Below, one piece after another: positions 18,392 to 27,045 of a stretch of 64,000 nt of DNA. The notes beneath the pieces were generated by a model, which was not told where the DNA came from, made no database searches, and was given only the letters and a program-made list of their open reading frames with translations. Source of the DNA: Halopseudomonas formosensis (GTDB lineage: Bacteria; Pseudomonadota; Gammaproteobacteria; Pseudomonadales; Pseudomonadaceae); contig NZ_FOYD01000007.1 in the NCBI RefSeq assembly GCF_900115905.1, forward strand, positions 28,821 through 92,820, given 5' to 3'. The position numbers and the translations under genes were made by a program. Numbering within the stretch: the stretch's first letter is position 1; the number at the start of each line of letters is the position of its first letter.

Positions 18392-20523
18392 GGCGCGGCC
18401 CTCGCGATGCTGCCCTGCTCCAGTGCCTGCAGCACCTTGTGTTTCGGGCCATCGGCGATGATCTGCCCGGCGTCCATGACGATCAGCCGGTCGACCAGCT
18501 CCAGCAGGCTGACACGATGGGTGACCAGCAGCAGGGTACGGCCCTGGCTGAACTGCATCAGCGCCTTGCGCACGTGGTTTTCCAGCGCGCTGTCCATGGC
18601 GCTGGTCGGCTCGTCGAACAGCAGCATGCTGCTGTCGGCCATCACCGCCCGGGCCACCGCCAGCGCCTGGCGCTGGCCGCCGGACAGCCGGCTGCCGCGC
18701 TCGCCCACCGGCATCGACAGGCCATCAGCGTGGTTGCCGACCAGCGCCTTGAGCCCGGCGATATTGATCGCCTGCTGCAACTGCTCACTGCTCGGCTGCT
18801 GCAGGCCCAGGGTGATGTTGTCGTACACGCTGCCGCTGAGCAGCTGCACGTCCTGGGGGATGTAGCCAATGCTGCGGCGCAGCTCGGCGGGGTCGATCTG
18901 CTGCAGATGCACGCCATCGACCAGCACCTGGCCGGAGGTGGGCTGATACAGGCCGAGGATGAGTTTCTCCAGGGTGGTCTTGCCCGAGCCGTTGCAACCG
19001 AGGATGCCGACCCGCTCGCCGGCGCGGATATGCAGGGAGACCCCGCTGAGCGCGTTGCGCTGCTCACCCGGGTAGGCGAAGCAGACGTTGCGCAGCTCGA
19101 TCTCGCCGCGCAGCCGCGGCCGGCTGATGAGCTGGCGACCGGGCTTGCGTTCCTGCTCGTTGGCCATCAGCTGCTCCACCGACTCCAGTGCGGTGGCCGC
19201 CTGGTAGTACTGAGTCAACAGCGAGGCGGTCTGCGAGATCGGCGCCATCGCCCGGGACGACAGCATGTAGGCGGCAATCAGGGCGCCCTGGCTGATCTGC
19301 CCGTCAATCACCAGGTACACACCGACGATGATCATGCTTACCGCCACCAGTTGCTGGACCCAGGAAGCCAGCGCACCGACCGACATGCCCAGCAGGCGCT
19401 GCTTGCCGGCGCAACCGGAGAGAAAGCGCGTGGCCTGCTCCCAGCTGCTCTGCATGCGGCTGGTGGCATTGAAGCTCTTCAGGGTTTCCAGGCTGCCCAG
19501 GCTTTCGATCAGCCCCGAATTACGCTGGGCGCTGGCCTGGTTCATGGTCTCACTCAGGTGGCGCATGCGCGCCTGCACCGACAGCGCGTAGACCACAATC
19601 AGCGCCGCACCGACCAGCACCGGAATCACCATCGGCCAGGCGATCAGCAGGATGATCAGTGCGAACAGCAGGAAGAAGGGCAGATCGATCAGCGCGGTGA
19701 CCGTCATCGAGCCGATGAACGAGCGCACCGACTCGAAGGACTGCACGTTGGCGGCGAAGGAGCCGACCGAGGCCGGGCGATGCTCCAGGCGCATGCCGAG
19801 GATGCGCTGCATGATCCGCGCCGATAGCTTGATATCGGCACGGCTGGCGGCCAGTTCGACGAACCAGCTGCGCAACAGGCGCAGCAGCAGGTCGGCACAG
19901 ACGATGATCGCCGCGCCCAGCGCCAGCACCCACAGGGTATCGGTAGCCTGGTTGGGCACCACCCGGTCATACACGTTCATCACGAACAGCGGCATGGCCA
20001 GGGCGAACAGGTTGATGAACAGCGCCGCCAGCAGCACATCGCGGTAGACCGGGCGGTTGGTACGGATCACGCTCCAGAACCAGTGTCCGCGGGTATCGTC
20101 CTCGACATCGGTGATGGTGTCGCCGTTCTCGGCGCGGAAAGCCGGACGGCAGTAGATCAGCAGCCCACTGTAGCTGGTATTGAACTCCTCCAGGGTCAGT
20201 TGCTGAGGCTGCATGCCCAGCTCAGGCCACAGCACTTCAACCTGACTGCCCCTGGTATCCAGCTGGCGTAGAATGCAGGCGCGATTGTCCTTGAGCAGCA
20301 CCACGCAGGGCAGCAAAAGCTGGTTCAGGCGCGCCAGCGGCTGTCGCGCGACGCTGGCTACAAGGCCAACGCGCTGCGCCGCTTCGGCAAAGAGTGAAGG
20401 CGACAGGCGGCCGTCCACCAGCGCGAGGCCATCAACGATGGCATCCCTGCTGGTGGTCACTCCATGCCTGCTGGCCAGCCATGACAGGCAGGTGGCCAGC
20501 GCGTCGTCAGGTAATGTGTCCAT
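18388..20523 (-). CDS. Type I secretion ABC exporter (LapB/HlyB-type permease-ATPase)
   Basis: About 711 residues in the LapB arrangement. The N-terminal domain resembles a C39 peptidase but has no catalytic Cys (about 1-130, a C39-like domain that binds rather than cuts the substrate). It is followed by five or six membrane helices (about 155-430) and an ATPase domain with Walker A GCNGSGKTT (about residue 507), signature LSGGQRQ and Walker B MLLFDEPTSAMD. Absence of a peptidase site is expected for exporters whose substrate carries a C-terminal uncleaved signal. The open frame extends 18 codons further to a GTG, but the ATG used here is preceded by TAGGGTGAGC and gives the usual family N-terminus. 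The upstream region is strongly structured (see 20,558-20,639). Confidence 0.93.
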   Translation of the reverse strand: MDTLPDDALATCLSWLASRHGVTTSRDAIVDGLALVDGRLSPSLFAEAAQRVGLVASVARQPLARLNQLLLPCVVLLKDNRACILRQLDTRGSQVEVLWPELGMQPQQLTLEEFNTSYSGLLIYCRPAFRAENGDTITDVEDDTRGHWFWSVIRTNRPVYRDVLLAALFINLFALAMPLFVMNVYDRVVPNQATDTLWVLALGAAIIVCADLLLRLLRSWFVELAASRADIKLSARIMQRILGMRLEHRPASVGSFAANVQSFESVRSFIGSMTVTALIDLPFFLLFALIILLIAWPMVIPVLVGAALIVVYALSVQARMRHLSETMNQASAQRNSGLIESLGSLETLKSFNATSRMQSSWEQATRFLSGCAGKQRLLGMSVGALASWVQQLVAVSMIIVGVYLVIDGQISQGALIAAYMLSSRAMAPISQTASLLTQYYQAATALESVEQLMANEQERKPGRQLISRPRLRGEIELRNVCFAYPGEQRNALSGVSLHIRAGERVGILGCNGSGKTTLEKLILGLYQPTSGQVLVDGVHLQQIDPAELRRSIGYIPQDVQLLSGSVYDNITLGLQQPSSEQLQQAINIAGLKALVGNHADGLSMPVGERGSRLSGGQRQALAVARAVMADSSMLLFDEPTSAMDSALENHVRKALMQFSQGRTLLLVTHRVSLLELVDRLIVMDAGQIIADGPKHKVLQALEQGSIARAAP

Positions 20524-20557
20524 GCTCACCCTATCGCCGCGAGACGCGGCCCTCATC

Positions 20558-20639
20558 AAAAACGGGGTGTCGAGCACCCGCTTGACGACGGCCCTGTGCG
20601 GTGCTGCAGGCGTAGCGCAGGCGCGCTACACCCCGTTTT
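20558..20639 (-). promoter_or_regulatory. Structured leader/attenuator-like element between tolC and the exporter gene
   Basis: Perfect 12-bp inverted arms (aaaacggggtgt at 20,559-20,570 and acaccccgtttt at 20,628-20,639) enclose 57 bases. Two smaller stems fit inside: agcacc/ggtgct (20,573-20,578 with 20,600-20,605) and gtagcg/cgctac (20,612-20,617 with 20,624-20,629, sharing two bases with the outer arm). On the transcribed minus strand the outer stem ends in GC pairs followed by five T. This could be a terminator or attenuator after tolC, or a three-way-junction leader RNA for the exporter gene. A further hairpin (gccgcg/cgcggc) lies just before the exporter ribosome-binding site. Function is inferred. 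Confidence 0.5.
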
Positions 20640-20691
20640 GCTGCACGACAGCCCGCCGCTGCAGACGGGACCCGTTCAGAGGACCAGCTGC

Positions 20692-22479
20692 TTATTCGGC
20701 GCGATTGATATGCAGCTCGACCCGGCGATTTTCTGCCCGGCCTTCAGCAGTGTTGTTGCTGGCCACAGGGCGATCGGCACCAGCGCCGGCCACCGTGATC
20801 ATCGTCCGCTCGACGCCCTGCTGGATCAGGAACTCGCGCACCGATACCGCCCGCGCCAGCGACAACTCGCGGTTCAGGCTGGCCGAGCCCGTACTGTCGG
20901 TATGCCCAACGATGGTGATCGAGCGTAGCTCGCCCTGCTCCTGTACGCGCTGCAGCAGGTTCTGCAGGCGGGCTTCGGTGCCCGGACGGATCGCCGCGCT
21001 GCCGACATCGAACAGGACGTCACCACTCAGGTTGACCACCTGCTGGGCACGTTGGGGCTGCAGGTACTGGTCGATATCCAGCACACCACCGGCAACCACT
21101 TCGCAGTAGCGGCTGGCCGCGTCATGGGCCGGGGTGGCGCGCAGATCTTCCAGCGGCGGGATGGCGTCGCTGGACAGCGACAGGGTATTCATCAGCTCGC
21201 CCATGCTGTGCAGGGTATACAGCCGGGCGATCTGCAGGTCGTACCGGCCGTTGGTATAAGCGCGCTCGGCCTGGAAGGCTTCGTTCTCGGAGTCGAGTAC
21301 GTCGAGCAGCGAGCGACGGCCGATATCGAACTGTTCGCGGTAGGCGACCAGTACCGCGGCGGAAGCGGTGCGATGCCGCTCCAGCGAAGCCAGGCGGCCC
21401 TGCAGGTTGAGCACATCGCCAAACGCGATAGTCGCCGTCTGGCGCAGGTCGACGCAGGTCTTGTCTCGCAGGCTTTCGGCCTGACTGATGCGCTGCCAGG
21501 CAGCGCGCTCGGCGGCGCGGTCGCTACCACCGCGGTACAGATTGTAGCGAGCGCGCAGCTCGATGATACTCTCGTCTCCGTAGGAGCTGGGGTCAGTGCG
21601 GTTGTCGAAGCTGTTGTTGTTCTTGTAGGTACCGTGGCGCATGCCCAATTCAAGCGTCGGGTAACGGTTGGCCTTGGTTTCGCGCAGCGCCGCCTGGGCC
21701 ACCTCAGTGTTCTCGAAGGCGGCATACAGCGCCGGGTTGTTAGCGTAGACGTTTCTCAGCACCTGGCCGAGCTCCGCTGGTATCCGCGCCGCTGGAACCT
21801 CATAGGGCTGCAGTTGCTCGGCTGGCAGCTGGCCGACCAGGCGCTGGTAGCGAGCGGTCACACTCTGCAGGTTGGCCACTTCGGTCATCAGGTTGGAGCG
21901 CGCCAGTGACAGGCGGCCCTCAATCTGCTGCAGGTCGGCGCGGTTGCTGACGCCACGCTCGGCGCGCTGGCCGACATGCTCATAGACACGCTGGTGGTTG
22001 GCCAGGTTGTCCTGCGCCAGCTTCACCAGCTCGCGGTGACGTTGCACGCTGAGATAGGCCTCACTGGCCTCAAGGGCCTTGGTCTCGGCTTCATCGAGCA
22101 GCTCGTAGTAACGCACACGGCTGGTGTGGTCCGCCTTGGCCAAGGCGTTGCGCACACGGAAGCCGTCGAACAGCATCTGAGTCAGCGAGATTTCTGCGTA
22201 ATTGCGGGAATAGTCACTGCGGTTGTCGAACTGCCGGTTGGCCTGACCTACAGAGGCGCTCAGGTCGATGCTCGGCAGGTAGCCTCCGAACACTTCCCGG
22301 CGATCCTCGGTCGAGGCATGGAAGGCATCCAGGTGTGCGCGCAGCTCGGGGTTGGTATCCAGCGTGGTCTGGACCACGGACAGCAGATCGGTACTCTGCT
22401 CCGCAGCCGGAGCCATCATGGGGGCTATCCCGAGGCAAACTGCAAGTGCCAGACGGACGAAGGGAGCTTCCTTATGCAT
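20692..22479 (-). CDS. TolC-family outer-membrane channel fused to OmpA peptidoglycan-binding domain
   Basis: A 595-residue protein. It has a signal peptide (residues 1-26, ending APAAEQ), a TolC-type outer-membrane efflux region (about 30-455, two alpha-helical repeats; DGFRVRNALAKA and YRGGSDRAAERAA are typical), and a C-terminal OmpA-like domain (about 475-595) with FDVGSAAIRP, GHTDSTGSASLNRELSLARA and AENRRVEL, the usual diaminopimelate-binding pattern. Role: outer-membrane exit duct of the adhesin secretion machine, with its own tether to peptidoglycan. In related Lap/Bpf systems known to me the TolC protein and an OmpA-domain protein are separate genes. It is the first gene of the secretion cluster and starts at an ATG with a GAGAGGAAAG site. 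There are 178 bases to the response regulator upstream. Confidence 0.92.
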   Translation of the reverse strand: MHKEAPFVRLALAVCLGIAPMMAPAAEQSTDLLSVVQTTLDTNPELRAHLDAFHASTEDRREVFGGYLPSIDLSASVGQANRQFDNRSDYSRNYAEISLTQMLFDGFRVRNALAKADHTSRVRYYELLDEAETKALEASEAYLSVQRHRELVKLAQDNLANHQRVYEHVGQRAERGVSNRADLQQIEGRLSLARSNLMTEVANLQSVTARYQRLVGQLPAEQLQPYEVPAARIPAELGQVLRNVYANNPALYAAFENTEVAQAALRETKANRYPTLELGMRHGTYKNNNSFDNRTDPSSYGDESIIELRARYNLYRGGSDRAAERAAWQRISQAESLRDKTCVDLRQTATIAFGDVLNLQGRLASLERHRTASAAVLVAYREQFDIGRRSLLDVLDSENEAFQAERAYTNGRYDLQIARLYTLHSMGELMNTLSLSSDAIPPLEDLRATPAHDAASRYCEVVAGGVLDIDQYLQPQRAQQVVNLSGDVLFDVGSAAIRPGTEARLQNLLQRVQEQGELRSITIVGHTDSTGSASLNRELSLARAVSVREFLIQQGVERTMITVAGAGADRPVASNNTAEGRAENRRVELHINRAE

Positions 22480-22564
22480 GCTTTCCTCTCAATTGACTCG
22501 AGTTACGTGTTCTGTCACCGATGACCCGGCAGCCGGGCGGCCGCTGAAACCGGTATTGGAGCAA

Positions 22565-22590
22565 AAAGAGTGCACCGCCACTTTTGGCGG
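22565..22590 (-). terminator. Weak terminator-like hairpin between response regulator and tolC gene
   Basis: On the minus strand, ccgcc-aaaagt-ggcgg is followed six bases later by CTTTTTGC. The short stem and the distance to the T run make it a weak candidate. Confidence 0.35.
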
Positions 22591-22657
22591 AGCGGATAAT
22601 GTCTTTGCGCGAGGGCCCGAAACCCTGTGCCCACTGCGGTGTTACGGATCATGGCCG

Positions 22658-23446
22658 TCAAGCGCCCCCCCACTGCTTCATCTCGCGGATCTGTTTGCGA
22701 AAGACACTTGGCGTCATCCCCGTACGCTCGCGGAAAGACGTGGCAAAATTGGCCGCGCTGCGAAAGCCGATCAGATCGGCGATGTCCTGGATGGTTGCGT
22801 TACTGCTGGCCAGCAGCTCCTGGCTCTTGCGCAGGCGCTGCTCGCGGATATAGGCATATACCGTCACACCCAGATAGCGACGGAAGATGGTCGTCAACCG
22901 TTTGCCATGGGTGCCGACCAGCCGCGCTATTTCCCTCAGCGGCGGCGGGGCGTCCAGTTGCTGGTCGATCAGACGCATGGCAGCACGCAGGGTGATTTCA
23001 TCGGCGTCCTGCGGGAGTTGCTGGTCAGGCGGGTCCCGCTGTTCGGTACGCTGCACGCCCCGAGCCAGATGGATACAGATGCGAGCCATGACTTCTTCCG
23101 GGACGAAAGGCTGGGTAACGTAGTCGACAGCACCCAGAGCGAAACCCTGCAGACGATCTTCAACCGTCGAGACCGTGCTGAGAAAAATGATGGGGATATG
23201 CCGCGCGGCGGGGGTTTCGCGCAATAGCCGGCATAGCGTCAGGCCATCCATCTTCGGCATCTGCACATTGAGCAGAATCAGATCGGGAGGCAGCGCCTGT
23301 GCACGCTGCAATCCCTGCTGAGATGTGGTCGCCATGGATATCCGTACCCCGGCGGACTGCATCTGGCTCAACAACACACGCAGTTCTTCCGGTCGGGGAT
23401 GTATCAGCAAGATATGGGATTCTTTTAGAGTCCTGGTACCGCCCAT
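22658..23446 (-). CDS. Response regulator with degenerate receiver and AraC-type DNA-binding domain
   Basis: 262 residues. A CheY-like receiver fold (about 10-128) is followed by an AraC/XylS helix-turn-helix pair (about 152-255; IQDIADLIGFRSAANFATSFRERTG has the second helix-turn-helix and G-x-x-P end). The receiver lacks the key residues. The first acidic pair is replaced (LLIHPRP where the family has a DD pair), the phospho-acceptor Asp is Asn60 (DLILLNVQMP; codon AAT at 23,267-23,269), and the conserved Lys before Pro-Phe is Gln112 (VTQPF). It therefore probably cannot be phosphorylated and would act constitutively or through another ligand or partner. It sits between its paralogue and the adhesin secretion genes, all on one strand, so control of the adhesin cluster is the natural guess. 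Confidence 0.88.
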   Translation of the reverse strand: MGGTRTLKESHILLIHPRPEELRVLLSQMQSAGVRISMATTSQQGLQRAQALPPDLILLNVQMPKMDGLTLCRLLRETPAARHIPIIFLSTVSTVEDRLQGFALGAVDYVTQPFVPEEVMARICIHLARGVQRTEQRDPPDQQLPQDADEITLRAAMRLIDQQLDAPPPLREIARLVGTHGKRLTTIFRRYLGVTVYAYIREQRLRKSQELLASSNATIQDIADLIGFRSAANFATSFRERTGMTPSVFRKQIREMKQWGGA

Positions 23447-23606
23447 CGACCCGTCCCCAAATCAATCAACCGATCTGAAATTGACACGTCTCGATAGCCA
23501 GACATGCCGGCCGTCGCAATTTTTCCACAAGAAGCTGGCAGGAACCTTTGGTAGAGAGCCTCATTCTTTTGGCTGAGGGCACAACCCTGCTACAGCGAGA
23601 CGGGAA

Positions 23607-24386
23607 TCACTGCTGCTCGCTCTGGACTCGCTTACGAAAGGCAGTAGGCGTCATACCGGTTTTCTCGCGAAAAGCAGTAGCGAAGTTGGCGGGACTGCGA
23701 AAACCGACCAGTTCGGCGATATCCTGGATGCTCAGATGACTGCCGGCCAAAAGCTGCTGGCTCTTGCGCAAACGCTCCTCACGCAGGAAGCCGAACACGG
23801 TGATACCCAGTTACCGCCGGAAGATGGCGGACAGCTTCTTGTCATGCGTGCCAACCTGCCGGGCGATGTCTGACAATGTCGGCGGCGCATCCAGTTGCTG
23901 GGCAATCAGTCGCATGGCGGCATGCAGGATGACCTGATCAGGGTCTCGCACCGCCTCCCCGTAGTCGACATTGACCTCGGCCGGGCTATCCCGCCGCGCC
24001 AGTTGTACATGGATCCGGATGCGCGCCAGCACCTCCTCCGGGGCGAACGGCTTGACGACATAGTCCACGCCGCCCAGGGTCAAGCCCTGCAGGCGCTGCT
24101 CGACGGCCACGGCCGACGTGAGGAAGATGATTGGGATCTGCCTGGTCTGCGGCGCCTCCTGCAGCAGGCGGCATACGGCGAAGCCATCCATCTGCGCCAT
24201 GTGCACATCCAGCAGGATCAGATCCGGGCGCAATGCCTGGGCCCGTTGCAGCGCCTGCCGCGGCTCGGTCAGCAGGGACAGCCGCATGCCAGCCGAACGA
24301 ATCAGACCCGACAGCGGCCGAAGCGTTTCCGGACAGTCATCGATGATCAGGACATGGATACCCTGGGGAGGCACTGTATGGCTCAT
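23607..24386 (-). pseudogene. Paralogous REC-AraC response regulator interrupted by an in-frame TAA
   Basis: Same architecture as the neighbouring regulator (about 260 codons). The receiver is canonical: DD pair (LIIDDCPE), phospho-acceptor D60 (LILLDVHM) and K112 (VVKPF). Codon 192, at 23,811-23,813, is TAA inside the AraC domain (IFRR-stop-LGITVFGFLREERL) where the paralogue has Tyr191 (IFRRYLGVTVY). The frame then continues uninterrupted to RKRVQSEQQ, so the defect is a single base change, not a frameshift. The product would be a receiver plus about 40 residues of the DNA-binding domain unless the stop is read through. The start ATG overlaps the kinase stop (ATGA), so the pair was translationally coupled; the frame 21 codons longer is disregarded for that reason. 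A sequencing error is possible. Confidence 0.85.
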
Positions 24387-26842
24387 GGCTGCAACCTGTC
24401 CTTGTACCCCTGCCGAGGATGGCGGGCATCCCGGCCCGGCTCGCCACACGCTGGTGCCGGGACAGGCGTCTGGTTCAGAGTACTGTCAATCAAGCGTAAC
24501 AGTCTATCGGTCCGGGCCGGCTTCAGTATCGAGGCATCGAATGCCAGATGGCGATATTCATCCGGTGGCCTTGGCGGCGAAGCCGAATGCAGAATGACCG
24601 GCAGCTCAGGTCGGTGCTGCCTGATCCAGTCCAGCAGCACCCAGCCACTGGACAGCGGCATGTACTGGTCACAGAGCACCAGGTCGGGGGACTCCCCGGC
24701 CAGCCAATCCAACGCCTGGTCGACATCGGCACAGGCCTGCACCTCATAATCGTAGCCACACAGCAACTCATGGATCAGCTCCCGGCTGAGGTCAGCATCG
24801 TCCACCACCAGAATGCACTTACCCTCTCCATTCACGCTGAGCAGATGACTTTCCTGCATGACCGTGTCCAGCTCCTGCTCCGCCGCCAGCTCCAGCTGAA
24901 GGGTGAAGCTGAAGCGGCTGCCACCACCGGCCGGACAGGCGATGTGCAAACGGCTATCCATCCGCTCCAGCATCTGCCGGACGATATACAGACCCAGCCC
25001 GACACCCTCGTGCCGCGCCGCGTTGCTGGCACGCTGGAAGGGCTCAGTCAACTGCGCCATTTCCGCCGGAGGAATGCCGATACCGCTGTCCTGCACACTG
25101 AAATCGAGCAGTACCCACCCGTCTTCGCTCTGGACGCCCCGACTGACGCGGAGCGTGATGGTACCGTTGAGGGTGAACTTCCCGGCATTGGCCAGCAGGT
25201 TGACCAGTATCTGGCGCAACCGCCGGAAGTCGGCATTGACCAGCAACGGCAGGTCGTCGGCCAGCAGGCAAGTAAAATGATTGTGGTTGCGCTGGGCGAG
25301 AAAGTGACCGATCTCCTCGATCTCCCGCAGGAAGCCGAACAGGTAACCCGGTGCCATCAGCAACTCCATCTGCTGCAGCTCGCTGCGGGAAAACTCCAGC
25401 AGCTCGTCGATCAGCTCCAGCTGCAGCCTCGCGTGCTGTTCGATATACCGGGCATGTTCCTGTTCGGCACCCTGTATCCGTCTGGCGCTGTCGAGGATGC
25501 CCTGCATCGGGGTGCGCAGGTCGTGGCTGATGCGCGCCAGCAGGTGGTTCTGCGCCGACAGGGCGTCACGCAGCTGGCTGGTGCGCACGGTGACAGTGTG
25601 TTCGAGCCGCTCCCTTTCAGTCTGCTTCAACTGGTCGATATCCAGCAGCGCGCGCTTTTCCCGCTGACGCCCCCACTGCACTTGACTGATCAGGGTGTAC
25701 ATCAGCAAGAGTGCATTTGGCAACACGGACATCGAATACCAGCTGAACTCGTAAGTCGACATCTGCCACAGCTGCAACACGAAGCCCCCCTGTATTATTA
25801 TCTGCAGTGCCAGCAGAGAGGGGAACAGGTAGCAGAACCAGTTATAGCCCAGCCGAAGGTGGTGCCCGTACCAGGTCACCAGCAGCATGAGCAAGGCCGA
25901 TACACCACTGACCGCCCAGCTCAGGGTATTGTCCAGCCACACCCCGCCCAGCCCAACCTGTCCCAGTCCGTACAACACCAGCAGGGCCTGCCAGCCACTG
26001 AGCAGATGACCACACCAACGCGGAAACCGGCGCACCTGCAACAACAGGCGAAGATAGCCGACCACCGCCACGCCCATGGCGGCGCGCAGCAGGATGATCA
26101 GATTACTGTCCAGCCGCGGCGCATCCGGCCACAGATGGACAAAGCCATAACCAGCACGCAAGGCGACGTACAATACATACAGCATGACTACCAGAGCGTG
26201 GGCAATCAGCAGCGGCCAGCGATAGATTGAGCCTACCACCAGGCACAGCAGCACCAGCAGCCCGGCGATACCGAACACCATACCGTCGGCAGTGCTCTCG
26301 GCCATGCGGATGCGCGACAGGCCCTCGTGCGACAGCACCATCGGCTGCATGGCCAGTGGCGGCGAATTGCTCATGCGCAGGACGAAGGTGCGGGACTGCC
26401 CTGCCGGCAACTGCAGCTCGAAGGCCGGCAGGCGCAGTGGCGAATCCCAGCTCTGCAATGGCCAGTCGGCGCCCGCCACACGCTGCTGCCATTGCTCCTC
26501 GTGCTTCTGGAACAGCCGCATATCACGGGCCCGGGGCGCACCGGGAAACAGCCACATGCGACAATTCTCAGAGCCCGTGTTGACCACATCGAAGCGCAGC
26601 CATAACGCCGCGCTGGCCAGGTTCGGACGCAGGTGCGGCAGCTCCATCGAATCCAGCTCCACGGTGTTGAGAACGCCATCCAGCGTCTGCTCACCGTAGA
26701 CATCTTCGTACACCTGCAGCCAGGGCTGCAGGTCTATACGCTCGCTATCGCAAGACGCCAGCTGCAATGCCTTGGCCTGGGCCAACGCAGGCAGCCAGAG
26801 CAGGACGAGCCACACAAGGGCAAGGGGTAACGGCACGGGCAT
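24383..26842 (-). CDS. Hybrid sensor histidine kinase with 7TMR-DISM sensor
   Basis: 819 residues. Order: signal peptide (1-23); periplasmic beta-rich DISMED2-type domain (about 30-175); seven membrane helices (about 188-390); a short coiled coil; HisKA with the phospho-acceptor H440 in ISHDLRTPMQG; HATPase with N box (LVNLLANAGKF), G1 (DSGIGIP) and G2 (HEGVGLGLYIV); and a C-terminal receiver with DD pair (LVVDDADLSR) and acceptor D725 (LVLCDQYMP). 7TMR-DISM sensors are thought to bind carbohydrate or other small ligands outside the membrane. Phosphate would pass from H440 to D725, and the next transfer to the downstream regulators is unclear because no Hpt domain is present. It is coupled to the following response regulator by an ATGA overlap. 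The start lacks a strong ribosome-binding site. Confidence 0.92.
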   Translation of the reverse strand: MPVPLPLALVWLVLLWLPALAQAKALQLASCDSERIDLQPWLQVYEDVYGEQTLDGVLNTVELDSMELPHLRPNLASAALWLRFDVVNTGSENCRMWLFPGAPRARDMRLFQKHEEQWQQRVAGADWPLQSWDSPLRLPAFELQLPAGQSRTFVLRMSNSPPLAMQPMVLSHEGLSRIRMAESTADGMVFGIAGLLVLLCLVVGSIYRWPLLIAHALVVMLYVLYVALRAGYGFVHLWPDAPRLDSNLIILLRAAMGVAVVGYLRLLLQVRRFPRWCGHLLSGWQALLVLYGLGQVGLGGVWLDNTLSWAVSGVSALLMLLVTWYGHHLRLGYNWFCYLFPSLLALQIIIQGGFVLQLWQMSTYEFSWYSMSVLPNALLLMYTLISQVQWGRQREKRALLDIDQLKQTERERLEHTVTVRTSQLRDALSAQNHLLARISHDLRTPMQGILDSARRIQGAEQEHARYIEQHARLQLELIDELLEFSRSELQQMELLMAPGYLFGFLREIEEIGHFLAQRNHNHFTCLLADDLPLLVNADFRRLRQILVNLLANAGKFTLNGTITLRVSRGVQSEDGWVLLDFSVQDSGIGIPPAEMAQLTEPFQRASNAARHEGVGLGLYIVRQMLERMDSRLHIACPAGGGSRFSFTLQLELAAEQELDTVMQESHLLSVNGEGKCILVVDDADLSRELIHELLCGYDYEVQACADVDQALDWLAGESPDLVLCDQYMPLSSGWVLLDWIRQHRPELPVILHSASPPRPPDEYRHLAFDASILKPARTDRLLRLIDSTLNQTPVPAPACGEPGRDARHPRQGYKDRLQP

Positions 26843-27045
26843 ATAAAATCACGACAAGAAGACATGCTGGCGGAAGTCATGCTGATGATACCCGCAAAAT
26901 CGCTGTATCGGGGCTGCTCCCGCCAGCGATCGGGGGATGTGCCGGGGCGCATCTCTGGTGTATGGTTTGCAGCTGGAACACCACCACATCATGGAAGAGT
27001 AATGACAACCCGGGACGCCCCGCCCTTTTGCAGGTTGATGCCAGC

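Noticed and set aside
18388-20523. Bacteriocin-processing peptidase activity of the exporter
   Set aside because: The N-terminal domain is C39-like but without the catalytic Cys, so it should not cleave a leader peptide.
20558-20639. Integron attC site
   Set aside because: The inverted arms look superficially similar, but the R-box sequences (GTTRRRY and RYYYAAC) do not match, and no integrase or cassette is present.
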